A stretch of 64,000 bases of DNA from Setomelanomma holmii (GCA_010015745.1 ML978191.1:62001-126000), one strand, 5' to 3'. Positions 23,473-36,285 are shown, counted from the stretch's first letter. Numbers and translations are program-made. The notes: generated from the letters alone by a model not told the origin.

Positions 23473-24463
23473 TCAAGCGAGCCAATCTCTTTCGACTTTG
23501 TTCAAAAGCTCCCACAACCACGTCTCATTTTCCTCATACATCTCTTTATCAAATCCATGCTCTCCTGGTTGCGTCACAAGTGTGATCTGCGCCTCTGGTA
23601 AGACTTTTTTCGTCTTCTCCACAAAAGCGCGTGTCCACTTCACAGGCACAATCGTATCGTCCCCTCCGTGAATGATATACGTGGGCGCCAGGAACTTTGC
23701 ATCCTCGACCCTCGTGTCCGGCATAAGGTGCTTTCCCACGCCAAACACCTCGTCCCAGCGCCCGTGGGCGCGTAGCATCATGGACACGTCATTTCTGGCC
23801 GGTGGTGTCACGCTTGTCAATACCGTGCCCGGCTTGATAGCCGCGATCAACTCGTCAAGCTCTTCCTTTGGCGGGATAGGAAAGCCAAAGGGCAAGTGAT
23901 CTGGGGAAACGGGAAACGCGTTTACGACTGGGTACTGGATGAGGCAGGCTTTGAATGTCGATTCAGGCTGAGAAAGAGTGGACTGGAGCGCGCACCAGCC
24001 GCCTGCACTCTCTCCAGACACGAGGACCTTTGAGAAGTCGAGCTCAATGGTAGGCTCTTTGGAAGCGAGGTAAGTTGGAAGTGACTCATGGAACCAGGTG
24101 TAGAAGTCGGCGATGTCTTCCAGAATATCGTCGCCGGTATGCTCTGGGACCAAGCGGTAGTTTGGCAGGACGGCTATGGCTTTGTTCCAGTGTAGGAACG
24201 GGACGAAATAGGCAGAGAACCAGTCTGGGAATGCTGCGGTGCCAGTGCTCTGTGTCTCTCGTTAGCGGATGAGTTGATGTCTGCATCGGAACACTTACCA
24301 ACCCGCCACCGTGCCACTTGACCATCAACGGATGCTTTCCAGGCTCGATACCCTGGGGCACGAGGACATTGACCTCAACCTCATGCTCGCCAAGCTTCTT
24401 GTACGAAGTTCGATAAAGGCTGAAGCTGTCGAAGCGAGTAGCAGCAGTAGTGTGAAGCGACAT
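23473..24463 (-). CDS. Alpha/beta hydrolase (HSL-like, alpha/beta hydrolase-3 type)
   Basis: Exons 24299-24463 and 23473-24249 give 313 residues. The oxyanion-hole motif HGGG is at the end of exon 1, and the nucleophile elbow GESAGG puts the catalytic Ser at 136. The Asp is probably in IIHGGDDTIVPVKW and the His in PGEHGFD near the C-terminus. The family contains carboxylesterases and lipases active on short acyl esters. No signal peptide is seen, so it is likely cytosolic. The intron is 49 nt (GTAAGT...ACAG) and in phase 0. The substrate is unknown. Confidence 0.9.
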
Positions 24464-25816
24464 GTTTAATCAATGTTAGTATATATCGCATGAACGAGAT
24501 ACCTGATATCAAATTCTGTACCCTCCAAAACCTCGCAACCACCATCCCTATATACTCCCTCCCTCGCTCTGCCCGGCGATACCAACCCCCAAAGTCCGTT
24601 GACCACGTAAACCACCAACACCAGCGGGCGATCGATGACACAAAAGGGCGCCACCTAGACATACATCGTGCATGTCCTAATCGAGAAGAGGAGATTTCTG
24701 TCCGTGCGCTGATGTGTACCTGCCAAGAGCGGGAATTTTGTCTGTGCGCTGGTGTAGGGTTGCGTGACGTTTGTAGACGCGTGCGCACTAGGGCTGACGG
24801 AGGTTGGTCAGCGTAGGGCGGTGGTCCTTGGTCAGCGACAGGACACGGTTGCTGAGTTTCGGAAGGGATAGCAGTCCTTGACGCGCGAGGTCGAGTATCT
24901 GACTGAGAGGGAGTTGTTCTGATAGATGGATCTACCTGGCTACCTGCATGTTCTTATTGTAGATGATCAAGCATCATCCTGTCTCTACTAATTCAACAGC
25001 GTTATTATAGTAGCCGTCGCTTCAGCGAAATGAATGGCATCACAGAATCATGGTATTTCTCGTGATTCTGAAGTGCTCTGGCTCTGCGTTCGCCATGCGG
25101 AAGATCTAGATGTGTATCGGTTGCTAGGTACACGCCGTCAATGCCTAGATTAATATATGAACACACGATGATGGTACAGCAGATGAGCAAATCGACATCA
25201 AGTACACACTTCTTTGCAATCAGGTATGTGTAGCAGAAATGTACACTCGATGCGATATCGACTTCGCGCTTCTCAACATCTATCACATACATGTATACTG
25301 TAGATACTTCACGAGCATCGGCGTTTTCACCGACCTACCCGGCTTCCTCAACCTCGAACCAAATGCCGCCGACCCACATTTCGGTGCGACATTTGCCGGC
25401 TCGAAGTACCCCGCCTACTCCATTCGACATAGTGCGGGGCATCGCAGGCGAATGACAGCATCGCTTGCGTCGTCAAGGGAGCACTTCTGCCGGTCCGTTG
25501 AGCGTGCTGTCGGATGATGGAGGGAAGTCTGGTGGGAAAGGCGCAAAATATGCTCGTGTGGGTTCTGAACTGCTGGGGCTCTTGGTATATTGTCGGAGTT
25601 GCTTTTTGGGTTTGATCGGAGGGAAGTGCGACTTTGACATCTCGCGTGAGTAGTGGAGGGTTCGTAAACACGCGTCAACCATAAACGATCGTAGTATATT
25701 TCCAGCCGAAAATCCTTCTCGAGAACATATTATCGTCTTTACCTCGTCAAACTTCGAGTACCCGGCCAATCTAAACATCACACGTCCCTTCGCACCATCC
25801 TCACACAACAACAGAC
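24464..25816. other. Divergent intergenic region
   Basis: Lies between the starts of the alpha/beta hydrolase (-) and the 3-hydroxyacid dehydrogenase (+). No gene was recognised. The last 120 bases before 25817 are C/A-rich leader-like sequence. Confidence 0.5.
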
Positions 25817-27187
25817 ATGTCGACCAAGCCCGCCATTGGATTCTGCGGCCTAGGAGCCATGGGCATGGGCATGGCTACCCACCTCGTCAAGCAAGGCTAC
25901 CCCGTTACGGGTTTCGACGTGTATCCTCCGTCTCTTGAGAAGTTCGCAGCCGCAGGCGGTACACCATCAACCTCTCTATCCGACTCGGCAAAAGACAAGG
26001 CATTCTACATCGTCATGGTCGCGTCCGCGCCACAAGCGCAACCTGCACTATTCGGCGACGACGGAATTGTGAAAGCTCTACCGCAAGGCGCGACGCTAAT
26101 CTTGTGTTCGACGGTTGCGAGCAGTTATGTCAAGAGCGTGGAGCAGGAGTTGCAGAGTGTAGGCAGAGGTGACATTTTCTTCATCGACGCGCCTGTTTCC
26201 GGAGGCGCAGGACGTGCTGCGGACGGCACATTGTCGATAATGGCGGGCGCATCGGAAGCGGCATTTGAAAAGGGAAAGTGGTTGTTACAAGAGATGAGTG
26301 CGCCGACTAAGCTGTTCATTGTGGCGGGTGGCATTGGCGCGGGGAGCAATATGAAAATGGTACATCAAGTACTTGCTGCGATTCAGATCTTGGCTGTCAG
26401 CGAGGCGTATGGTTTCGGGGCCAGATTAGGATTGAATGGAAAGGATATGTGCGATGCGGTGGTTAAGAGTCAGGGGTGGAGCTGGATGTTTGAGAATCGG
26501 AGTCAAAGGACGTTGAAGGAGGACTACTTCCCTGGAGCGAGTGCGGTCACAATCATCCTGAAAGACACGGTAAGTTCATCTCGTCAATTCAATTGCCACA
26601 TCGATTTGGAATGATCCGCCACTGACTGCGACCAGGGCATTATAACATACATGTCCCGCAAGGCAAATTTCCCCTCGAAACTCTGCTCCATCGCCGAGCA
26701 AGTCTACTTCTCCGCCCTCGACCGCGGCTGGGGCGCAAACGACGACGCCGGCCTCGTGCGTCTCTGGACCGCCGAACCCGTCTCAAACATGACCTCCACT
26801 CTCTCCGACTCAGAAAAGGAAGCTGCGCTCAAACTCGTCGTCGACCTACTAACTGGCATCCATCTTGTCTCCGCAGCAGAAGCGATTTCACTTGCCCAGC
26901 ACGTCGGCATTCCATTGCCCCAACTGTATGAATTAGCGTGTGATGCGGCAGGCGGAAGCACGATGTTCAAACAGGCAGGCGCGCAGATGATTGATATCCT
27001 GGAGGGCAAGGATGCGGATACGGGAAGTGTGTTGGGCGGGTATGCGGAGGCGTTGAAGATTGTGGTAGATAAGGCGCAGGAGATCAAATGCCCGGTGTAT
27101 CTGGGGAGCGCGGCTTTGAATGCTTTGTTGGCGACGGGACCGCAATTGAGCTTGAAAGAGTTGTTAAATGGGTACAGTGTCAAATAG
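25817..27187 (+). CDS. 3-hydroxyisobutyrate / L-threonate dehydrogenase-like protein
   Basis: Exons 25817-26569 and 26636-27187 give 434 residues. The Rossmann motif GFCGLGAMGMGMATHLVKQG opens the protein, and the substrate motif IDAPVSGGAGRAADGTLSIM follows. The presumed catalytic Lys180 sits in SNMKMVHQ. The chain is longer than a plain 3-hydroxyisobutyrate dehydrogenase (about 300) because an extra alpha-helical C-terminal unit follows the intron, as in LtnD-like proteins. The probable reaction is NAD(P)-dependent oxidation of a 3-hydroxy or sugar acid; the substrate is not determined. The 66-nt intron is GTAAGT...CCAG in phase 0. Confidence 0.9.
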
Positions 27188-27454
27188 ACGTAGATATGTA
27201 AGACTGAAATGATTTTGCTTGAGGTGTGCACGCGAGCTATGCACGCAGTTCGGAGAATGCTGGTTATAAGAAATGGGATGAATATCAGTTAAGCCTCGCA
27301 AGTGTATTGTTAGAGGCATAGCACCAGGACCAATCCATCGCAACTGATTCTCATCAAGTCAATCAATATACAGTCTTCTCTAAGCTTCAATATATACAAA
27401 GAACACCACGAACTTCCCCCCTTCCCTACCCTTACCACCGCACCATCAGCCACC

Positions 27455-29280
27455 CTACACCGTAACAGCATACGTGACATTATTCCCAGGCTCCCTGGGA
27501 TAAAACTCAATAGTAAACGTCGTATCCAGTCCCGCACTCCTGACCGCATCCAATACACTCGCCTTGATCACCACGCCCTCAGCCGTCCAATCCCACTGCC
27601 CGCTGTACGTCATCCTGCCCTGCTGCAGCGCAGGAAGATACTGCGTCCAGTCGTCGACTAGATACCCGCCGTCGCTCTTGACAGCCTTGACTGCTGCTGG
27701 GCGGTTTTGGCCTGACCATGTTAGCGGGATGAGGAGGTCGGCGGATGTAGCTGGGAGCTTGGATGAGGTGGATGATAGTACGGGAACGGAATATTGCAGG
27801 AGATTGACAGTAAGGGCGGCGCCGCGGTTGAATGTTAGTGTGAGGTTGCCAAGGCTACCGGTGGATGAAGTCGGGGTGAAGATCGTGTTCAAAAAGGCAG
27901 CTTTGAAGGTGATTGTCTCGCCTGAGACGGTGTAGTCGCGGCCTTGGTTGAGCGGCTTGTTGGCGAGCGCGATGTTCTTGCTTAGTGTGTTGCCGTTGAA
28001 TTTGAAGGGTAGGGGGACATCAGTCACGTTGGTGCCCTTCTTGTGGTAGATGTAAGCAGAGCTCTGTTGTGTCGTGCTTCCGTCCGTTGTACTCTCAGGC
28101 AGCGTGTTCGGAATGCCTTTGACGGCGTTGATGTAGATGTTTTGGGCCACAGGGTCGCGCCATTGGTGGGTCGCGCGGTTCAGGAAGTCGGCGCCGTTGT
28201 CCCAGAGGATGGTGGACGTATTGTATTTGGTAGCAGTGCGGACCAAGAAGTCAAAGTAGCGCCAGCGAGCAGCGGTCTCGGTGGCTACAGGTGAGGCAGC
28301 CCACTCGCCAATAACGAGGGGTACGTCGGTAAAGTTGCCACGAACGAGGGCGAAGTCGGCGTCCAAGGCAGCTTTGTCTGCGTCTGAGCCCCATGTTGTC
28401 TTGCCCCAAGCTTGGAAGATGAAGTCGTCTGTCGGTTTGTTAGCCAAGACCACGCAATGTGTCGAGAAGACCTACAAGGCGAGTAGTAATGATACTGGAT
28501 GCCCCAAGGGTTCTTGAACTTCGCATCTGGACGCTTGAACCACTGTGTGGTCTTCAAGCCATCCTCACCCGCACCAACAAGCGTAACAACACGCTGAGGA
28601 TTGAAGCCTCCAGCATCGTTAATAGCCTGCAAAAAGACAGTGTTGAGCCTGTTGATCTCCGCACCATGCTCTGCAGTCGTTCCCGGGATCTCGTTGATTG
28701 TCTCGAACGCGAGTTGGCTGCCTTTGCAAGCAAGCTTGGTACCAATCTGGAACCAGAGTTTGTACAGCTTCTCTTCGACCAGCGTGGCGTTCGTGCTCGC
28801 CTGGGTCAGATCCGCCCACGTCCAACTGTCATGGTGCACGTTCACAATCGCATAGAAGCCCCTTGCTAGTATCATGTCCACCACATCTTCCACTCGCTGC
28901 AGCCAAGTCGCATTGACTTGCCAATCCGGGCTCCCACTTGTGAAGTGGTATGCCCATGTGACTGGTAGACGGATACCCTTGTAGCCAGAGTTCTTGATGT
29001 CGTCAAAGGTCGCTGCGACAACAGGAGGGTTGTTCCAGGATCCTTCGGTCTCGACGGCATCGAGAGTGTTGCCCACGTTCCAGCCGGGGTTAATGGCATC
29101 GAAGAATTTGCCCGCGCTGATGGCAGTGAACTTGGAGCTCGAGGGACATTTCACGCCGGTGCTATTTCCTACGGCACCCTGTTAGTCTTGGCTTGGTTTA
29201 TATTACGCATACATACCCTGAGCGAAAGTGCCCTGGAACAGAGCTCCAGCGAGCACAACAGCATTTGTGAAGCGTCCCAT
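27455..29280 (-). CDS. Secreted GH5 endoglucanase with CBM_X2-like and CBM46-like C-terminal domains
   Basis: Exons 29217-29280, 28476-29168 and 27455-28428 give 576 residues. A signal peptide is clear (MGRFTNAVVLAGALFQGTFA). The GH5 barrel covers about residues 30-345, with FDAINPGWNVGNTLDA, the acid/base Glu181 in ETINEIPGT and the nucleophile Glu294 in VIGEWAAS. Residues about 385-470 read like an Ig-like CBM_X2 module (FKFNGNTL, GRDYTVSGETITFKAAFL, LTLTF), and the last 100 like CBM46. It should cleave beta-1,4-glucan or xyloglucan outside the cell. The introns are short (47 and 48 nt); exon joins restore HYYSPYDFIFQAWG and AQGNSTG. Confidence 0.92.
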
Positions 29281-30545
29281 GATCGTATAGTCGATGTACT
29301 GAGGTGCCACGAAACTTCAATCTCGCAGGATCTGGGGTACATATACTTTCGCCTCGTTTCCAGGATTCGCGATATCGCGGCTCCACGGCCTGAAGATGTC
29401 CGTAATAGTTTCGTCCATATCATTTGTTGCCATCAACCTCTGGCGAATTGCTCATAGATGAAGGACTGTCCGAAATTATGCCTAGCTTGGTTTAGTGTGA
29501 CAAAGAAGCACCGTTGCTTGTATGCTTAAATTGAAAGCAGGGTTTCCTTACCCGGTTATTCGAGTGCGGAGGATCGTGCAGGGTAGACTTCTAGAAGACA
29601 GGTACCTATTAGAGAAAGTTTTGATTGGATGCTCCGCGTTTCTTATTGCTGGTAGTCCGATTCGCATATTGGCAAACCCAGGTCATGTCATATGCAGGCC
29701 CCGGCGGCCCTATCTCCAAATTAGCCAGTCGCGAGATTTTCCACCAAATAACTCAGGGCCTATTGCCTTTTACAAAAGACGTGATTATCTACTAATACAA
29801 CGTTAGGATCACCGCACAAGTGCGCGCGTATCGATTTGGCAGTTCTGGAAGTATGATACAGGCGAAATTATGCACCGCGAATGAATGTGCCGAGTATCCT
29901 AAGCTCTTAGGCTCCATTTAATGATCGCGCTGGTTCGCTATGCGCGCCTCTGGGTCCGAATACTAGATAGACAAGATGAAAAGTCGGCGTGACTTGCCGA
30001 CCCTCTTGATAAACTCCAAGCTACATATGCCAGAGAAAGATGGGGAAGGAACTCAGAAAATCCTGAAGTGAGAGAGGAATGGAAAGCTTGAATTCCCTAA
30101 AATTGACCTGTCCAGCCCAGAACGCCAAAAAAGAATTGAGAAGAGACACAGCTAAGCGCGTAACGGACCAAGGAGTGATGGACCACAAGTCGCAGAGACT
30201 CGTGCCCACACAGTATTTGGGAGTATTGGCTGTAGGAAGACAGTGTCCTCATCTATTTACCTCGCTTTCATCTATTGCGGCGTTGGCAGCTCTAGAACGA
30301 GCCAGCGGTAAAGTGTCGTTAATGGTTATGCTTGGTCGAAAAGTATTACGTGGTCGAAAGCCACCAAGTGGTCGAGAATGGTCCCCAGGCTGGTTATGCA
30401 TATCAGGACGATGGTGGTCCTCAGGCCGATGATGGTTCCTTGACTGATAAAGATCTGCTGACAATAGAGCATGCGCTTGTATGGTCGAGTCCTGGCGTTT
30501 TGTCATGCTGCTGTTCGCTTCTTGCTCAGCCGTCGCCTCAGGCTG
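29281..30545. other. Intergenic region (GH5 promoter, CFIm68 3' flank)
   Basis: No gene was recognised. The GH5 promoter lies just above 29280. An AT-richer part spans about 29460-29900. Confidence 0.45.
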
Positions 30546-31869
30546 CTACTCTGGGCGAGCTCTCTTGTTGCCGTGAGGATTGTTGGCCCAATCATTGCCT
30601 CCTTGTTGTTGCTGGGGGAAGCCAAATCCTGGGTTGAAGCCTTGCTGGTTGTTGAAGCCGCCTGCTACAATTGTTAGTGGACATCGAGACTAATATAGAG
30701 GAGTTAGATGTCATTAACGTACCCATGCCTCCTCCCATCATACCCATATTGCCACCTATGCCCATGTTAATTCCGCCCATACCCATCATGTTGCCAGCCA
30801 TTGGCATGTTCATTCCCATGCCGCCGCCAATGTTATTCATACCCATACCGCCGCGTCCGCCACGGTTACCCATGCCGCCTCGCATGTTGTTGCCCATCAT
30901 ACCGCCACGGTTGAAGCCTCCACCAAAGTTGTTCATGCCCCCAGCGCCCATGGCGTTGCCGGTAAAGTTGTTCATCGGAGGCTGACCGCCATAGCCCATG
31001 TTTCCACCCATATTGCCGCCCGCCGGTCCCGAGAAGTTGCGATTTTGGAATCCCATACCCCCACCCCTGTTATTGAAGTTGCCACGGTTGTAGCCACCCC
31101 GGTTATTGTTGAAGCTACCAGTCTGATTGCCATATCCGCCAGATGATCCGCGGTCGTTTCGTCCTTTGTCGCGTGGTGGCACATCCTTTGGTAGTGTCTT
31201 AAAAGGGTTGTGCTGTGGAGGGTTGAATATAGCAGTTGGCTTCTTAGCGTGCGCCTGGTCCTTGAATAGGCTGTCGATCTGATGCTTGAGGGCGGTCGCG
31301 GCTTGCGGTGACCGTAATTGAACGTAGACTTGCCTGCGAGGTTTTAGCGAATAAGCACACCAAGTCTGAATTAAGCCTCACCCCTTGCTTTTGCCATTAA
31401 CTTTGTGCTCGTTGAAAGTCACTTCGTTCAACTCGTCTTCACAGCCGCTTTGATTGGCCCACCCGCGGATGTCTTCTTCGCTGACCCACCAGTTCACATC
31501 ATTGATCATCAAGGCTGCTGTGGCCCCTGGGTCTGTTGGACGATCATCGTCTTCGCCTTGCTTGCGCTTTGTGCCCTGCTTCTGTGGGGCTTGCTTGTGG
31601 ACCTCGTGGTTGCCCACAGAGCCGCCAGTGCTGGCAATTTGATGAGTGCTAGCATCGTGATGTGTATCGCCATTCGCTGTGTTGCCCGGACCCTCTTGCT
31701 TCACTGTTTGATCATCGCTCTCGGTGACCATATTATTCGAGGAATCTGCGCCGTTAGTGGTCGGATTGGGTGTATTGTTGTCGGTCAAGGTGGTTTCTTG
31801 CTGCACGGTCGAGTCTTGGTAGGAGTCGTCGCCATAGATGTCGATGTCGAAGTTGTCGTCGTCGGCCAT
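30546..31869 (-). CDS. CFIm68/CPSF6-like RRM protein with Gly/Met/Asn-rich tail
   Basis: Exons 31382-31869, 30723-31333 and 30546-30661 give 404 residues. The N-terminus is acidic (MADDDNFDIDIYGDD), as in CPSF6/CPSF7 proteins. One RRM covers about residues 117-190, with ALMINDVNWWVSEEDIRGWA and, after the first intron, GQVYVQLRSPQAATALKHQI. Residues about 215-370 are a long low-complexity run of Gly, Met and Asn with RGG motifs. The C-terminus is GGNDWANNPHGNKRARPE. The likely role is in mRNA 3'-end processing, or as another nuclear RNP. The exact orthologue is not certain because tail composition drives similarity. Confidence 0.87.
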
Positions 31870-32835
31870 GTTTGCTGTTATGTTTCAAGTGAGACCTGCA
31901 GTGAGTGGTGAAGTATGTTCCAGATTCTTTTATGATTGGCTTGTAGATACTGATGCGCCAATATCAATGGCCAAAGTACATGAAGCTTCTTGGGCGCTAT
32001 ACAAATCAGCGTGCTATTAAACAGTGAGGCTCGAGGTACAAAGGCGCGTTCCAATCGCGACCCAGTCCAGTTCGGTGTCGAGCATAACAGACAGAAAAGC
32101 GCGAAGTGAGGCAATACGTACAGTGCCGCTGTCGGGCGTGGTAACAGAGTCCAGAAAGACAGCTTGTATGCAGAACTTGACACCGATCGCCTCTGGCAGA
32201 TGCGGATGTGTAAAAGGTACAGGACGTGTGAGAAAGATGTGATGTGTACCCTCAGCCTGACTTCTTTGCTTGCTCAGGCCTTGTTCGTCTGTTCCCAGTA
32301 CAGTTTGCGCGCAAAACGATTGCCGTGTTACAATGCCCCAGTAGATCAACAATGAGCAACAGGGTGCACTTCCAGTAATGAGACGTGAAAGAACAATGTG
32401 ATGATGCGCTCTGAGATGGTAGCTGAACGCGTCCTTCGACCTGATCCCCTTTTCCGCGCGTCCGTGCAATCGAGCCTTGTGCTGCAGGCGATGCTTCTGC
32501 CGATACTAAAGTGCAGTAAGTGGTACCCTTCAGCAATCTCAGAAGTGAGTGAACGGCAGTATGCTGACTGCTGTTAATGCGACGACTTGAGGCGATCGAG
32601 TAGTGGGTAGAGACGAGTTGTCACCGAGTCGAAGGAGCTCGGGCAGCTCACAAGCTTGGCGGCACTAACCCTTTTCGGTTTTCTCCGCAAGGCCAGATTG
32701 CTCTCCGTACCGGGGAGCTTCCTCGACTTCCTGTGCCCGCGACATCTCTCACAACTCACACCGACGACAATTGATACACGTATCCCCACGAGACCATCAA
32801 CTCACCACCTAATACCATAATCTCACATCGTCGCC
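31870..32835. promoter_or_regulatory. Divergent promoter region, CFIm68-like / SSS1
   Basis: No gene was recognised. About the last 60 bases before 32836 are rich in CA and AAC, as in a fungal 5' leader. The ORFs on both strands look random. Confidence 0.45.
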
Positions 32836-33206
32836 ATGGAGAACGTCAAGGAGTTTGCTGAGTATGCAAGCCAAGATCAGGCGCATGTGAAGTGATGGCT
32901 AAAATGCGCACAGTATGCCTGCAGAGTTTCTTAAGGAGGGTACTCTGTTCATGAACCGCTGCACCAGTATGGTTTCTCGAACTTACCTCGTCCGGTCCTC
33001 GACTAACGATGACTGCCAGAGCCCGACAAGAAGGAGTTCATCAGAATCTCGCAAGCAGTAGGAATTGGTTTCCTGATCATGGGTCAGTTGCATTATTGAC
33101 GTGGAAACAACTGTCGCAATGGCTAATTGTGTATGCAGGAGTTATTGGCTACGTCGTCAAGCTGATCCACATCCCCGTAAACAACATCCTCGTCGGTGGC
33201 TCATAG
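32836..33206 (+). CDS. SSS1: Sec61-gamma subunit of the ER translocon
   Basis: Four small exons, 32836-32861, 32914-32966, 33020-33082 and 33139-33206, give 69 residues. The assembled protein includes FLKEGTLFMNRCTKPDKKEF and, in the membrane segment, GIGFLIMGVIGYVVKLIHIP with the ending ILVGGS. This is the single-span SecE/Sec61-gamma family that clamps the Sec61 channel in the ER membrane. All three introns are 52-56 nt and the phases close. Only the last exon contributes to any long single ORF, so the gene is easy to miss by ORF calling. Confidence 0.95.
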
Positions 33207-33633
33207 TCCCTCAATCAGCACGAAATCGATCATTTTCCATACCACATCCGCGTGAAGACGAGTCTTCATTCATCATATCCCTTGTATTGCACTTAGAGAG
33301 GCCGGCCGAGCAGACACAATGAGATCTTGACACTGAGGCAGTGTCCAAAATTGGTGTACAATATGGGCATAGGGTCAGCGGGAGTTATACCACATTCAAT
33401 CAAGCATTGCGCACATCATGAGTTACGCTTGGTCACCCATTTCATTTAAAACGTTCACCATAACAGCACATACTTAGTTGATCAAAGCCAAAATCAACGA
33501 ACGTGGTATATGCAAACCAACCGAAAGTCCCAAATCTGTACAGTGCAAATCACAGATTGTGAACCCCTGGTACCGTGCTAGCGTTCAAGGGCATAATAAA
33601 GCGAGTGGCGTACTACAGCGACGAGCGTTGTAG
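33207..33633. other. Convergent intergenic region, SSS1 / DCAF11-like
   Basis: No gene was recognised; it carries the two 3' flanks. Confidence 0.5.
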
Positions 33634-35957
33634 TCAGTCGTCATCCATCCAGTCGTCATACCACATTGGCTGTCTTCTCGACCTTCCTTCTGCAGTTCGG
33701 TACAGCCGTTCGTCATGCTGTAGTTGGGCATTGACTCTTCTCCCAACTTTGGGTTCGGCCTCGTCCTCTTCGACTCCATCATTCCACGTATGCACAGTAC
33801 ATGTGCCTTGGGAAGTGCCCCATCCATTCCACGAGGTAGCTGGAAAGCAGTCAGTGGTTGGAACGGAAGAGACAATGGCGGCGGGGACTCACCAGCGATC
33901 ATAGGAACATAAGGATGCCAACTTGCATCTCTGACACAAGTCATCCAGCTTCCGCCGTTCCTTCCCCAGTAGTCATACGTCTCAGCCAGCAGCTCTGGAT
34001 CTCGTGGCCTGCTGTTCTTTGTAGCTTTGAGTACATTGACCTTTCCAGCCAGTGTCGCGTCGAGGTTCCAGACATACACCGACCCATCGTAGCTGCCGGA
34101 GTACACGTATCTGGAGTCTGTGCTGCCTGGCGGTGAGAAGTGGCATCGTATTAAAGTCTTCAGGACCTTATGGCCCCGGAATGTGACGAGCGAACAATCG
34201 TAGGGGTGCGGTCGATAGTCGTTGTCGTCGTAGGCATTCGAGCGGTACTCGAAGCGTGTAGTGTAGGCATTGATGTCGACACGATCAGCCTTGTCCGTGG
34301 ATATCATCTTCCTTAAATCCCATAGTTTAGCAGTCTGATCCTTTCCATTACTCAAAACATATCTTCCATCTCCTTTGCTGTCCACATAGGTCAAACCCTC
34401 GGTATGGCCTAGGAAAACACCAGCTTCACGACCATCACCCATGCTCCTGCGGTCCCAGACCTTGAGTGTTGTGTCGTCAGAGCCGGAGTACAGGATATGT
34501 GGTGATTGTTGATCACCAAAGCACACAGCATTCACATCATCTTGATGCCCAGGAATGCGAAGAATGGATTGGCGGCGTTCGATGTCGTATACGTAGACGG
34601 AGTTGTCGCCTGTGCCGGCGACAATCTCTCGACCATCTCCGGAGAACCGAATTGACCAGATCTATTCGTGTTAACCCAAGAACTCATCAGTACGTCCACG
34701 GGCACGTACACCAAAGTATGTGTGGAAGCCTCGAGGGTTTTGGGTACCAATATTGGCGAAGTCGAGAAGATTGGGCTCTGCTTCGTTATCAGGATCTGTT
34801 GGTGCTAGGCACACAATGCTCCTGATCGAGCTGTAGGCCAAGAAGCGATTGTCGGGGCTCAGTGACGCATCTGTGATCGTCCATTGGCCATATGGATATA
34901 CGACCGACTGCGAAGAGTTAGTATCGTGGTCTTCTCTTCATACGAGTAGCGGACGGACCTTATAGTATTTCCATTCGTACGGATTCGAAGTATCGTACAT
35001 CCTCACGCGGAAGTCTTGCGCGCATGAAAAGAAGAAGTTCCCGTCATCGGAGAATTGTCCGGAGTAACAACGTGCGTTGTAATGAATGATGGTATCGGCC
35101 ACCGATTCTGGTATCATGTTCTGCCTCAGCAGCCTGTTTGCAATTTTCTGCCGGCCTTCGCTCCCAAGTCCCAATGATCTCCGCATAATATTGTATGCTA
35201 ACCTCTTCTTTCGCTTGATTGTGTCTTCCGATCGTACGTTCGAGCCAAAATTGCCCGTGTTCATCAGTTCTCGGCCTTGTTCGCTTGGGACCTTTTCGAA
35301 AGCAGCGCTGCCTCGCGGTCGGCGATTCCGCAATACCCTCCCAGGTCCTACGGGATCATATCCTGTGCCTGGATCACTTTCTTGCTCGTCATCGTCGTCT
35401 TCGTCCTCTGGTACCACTCTCATGTTTCTCCTTCGTGTAGCTCGTGGTGTGAAGTCGGATGCAAATATTCGACCAAGCCCCGCGTGCCCGAGTAGTTGCA
35501 TGATCTGGTCCCTTGTGATATAAACTGGCCGTCGGTTGTCGTCCCCGGTGGAAGCTTCGCCACCAGTTTCGCCTTCCTCGCCTTCCTCATCATCTTCGTC
35601 CTCATTCTCCTCTTCGTCTTCGTCCTCGTCTTCGTCCTCGTCTTCGTCCTCGTCATTATCATCGGTGTACTCGAAGGCGATCTCGACCCCACTCAGATTA
35701 CTCAATCGTTCTGCCGCATCTATAGCAGAGTTAAGCTCACAAAGAATAGCACGTCATTCAGACTTGGGCTCACCATGGAAGCTGATATCACCTTCCTCCT
35801 CCTCATCTTCCTCGCTGCCACCCTCGGCAGGCTGATAATCCATGTCGTCATCATCGTCCTCAGTATCTCGCCAGAACGGGTCGTTAGGGTCGTATACAAT
35901 GGTCGCTGGATCACCACCTTCACTCGGAGGGCTCATAGGGGCATGCGAGGAACTCAT
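33634..35957 (-). CDS. WD40 protein of the DCAF11/WDR23 (LEC14B) family
   Basis: Exons 35774-35957, 34959-35719, 34710-34907, 33893-34661 and 33634-33839 give 705 residues. The N-terminal third is acidic with a (DE)n run near residues 80-100. WD40 repeats fill about residues 270-660; recognisable parts are YSGQFSDDGNFFFSCAQDF, IWSIRFSGDGREIVAGTGD, GHQDDVNAVCFGDQ and TLKVWDRR. The joint MIAATSWNGWG near the C-terminus is diagnostic. Family members serve as substrate receptors for CUL4-DDB1 ubiquitin ligases. The donor of intron 2 is GTCCGT. The third exon is taken to end at GGT before GTACGT, because an earlier GT would break the frame. Confidence 0.92.
35610..35660. repeat. Coding microsatellite (Asp/Glu codons, minus strand)
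   Basis: An imperfect 12-bp repeat of the type TCGTCCTCGTCT lies inside the DCAF11-like gene and encodes its alternating Asp-Glu run. Confidence 0.7.
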
Positions 35958-36285
35958 GGTGGCGAGACACAACGAGAGACAGAAGATGCGACAGCAAATA
36001 AGGAAGGCGCCATCGAAGTGGAGAGCACCTCAGTTGCAGCTTCGAGGCTAGCTCTATCGATAAAGCTCTTGTCCGTAATCTCCGTGACTATTGCCGCGGT
36101 AGATCTAGCCGTGACTGACAATGAGGAGAACGTCAAAACAGGCACAAACATGAAGAACAATCGAGCTGCATAGGCACGAAGAAGACTCAAAGATCGCAAC
36201 GGAATGTAGTCATAAGCATGGAAGCCAATGCTCATGTAATGCGTGGTACATTAGGTATCATTTTCGCCAAATAACATGACACTAC
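35958..36285. other. Short spacer between UTP4 and the DCAF11-like gene
   Basis: It is 328 bp between the UTP4 stop and the downstream gene's ATG, both on the minus strand. It must hold the UTP4 terminator and the DCAF11-like promoter. Confidence 0.5.
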
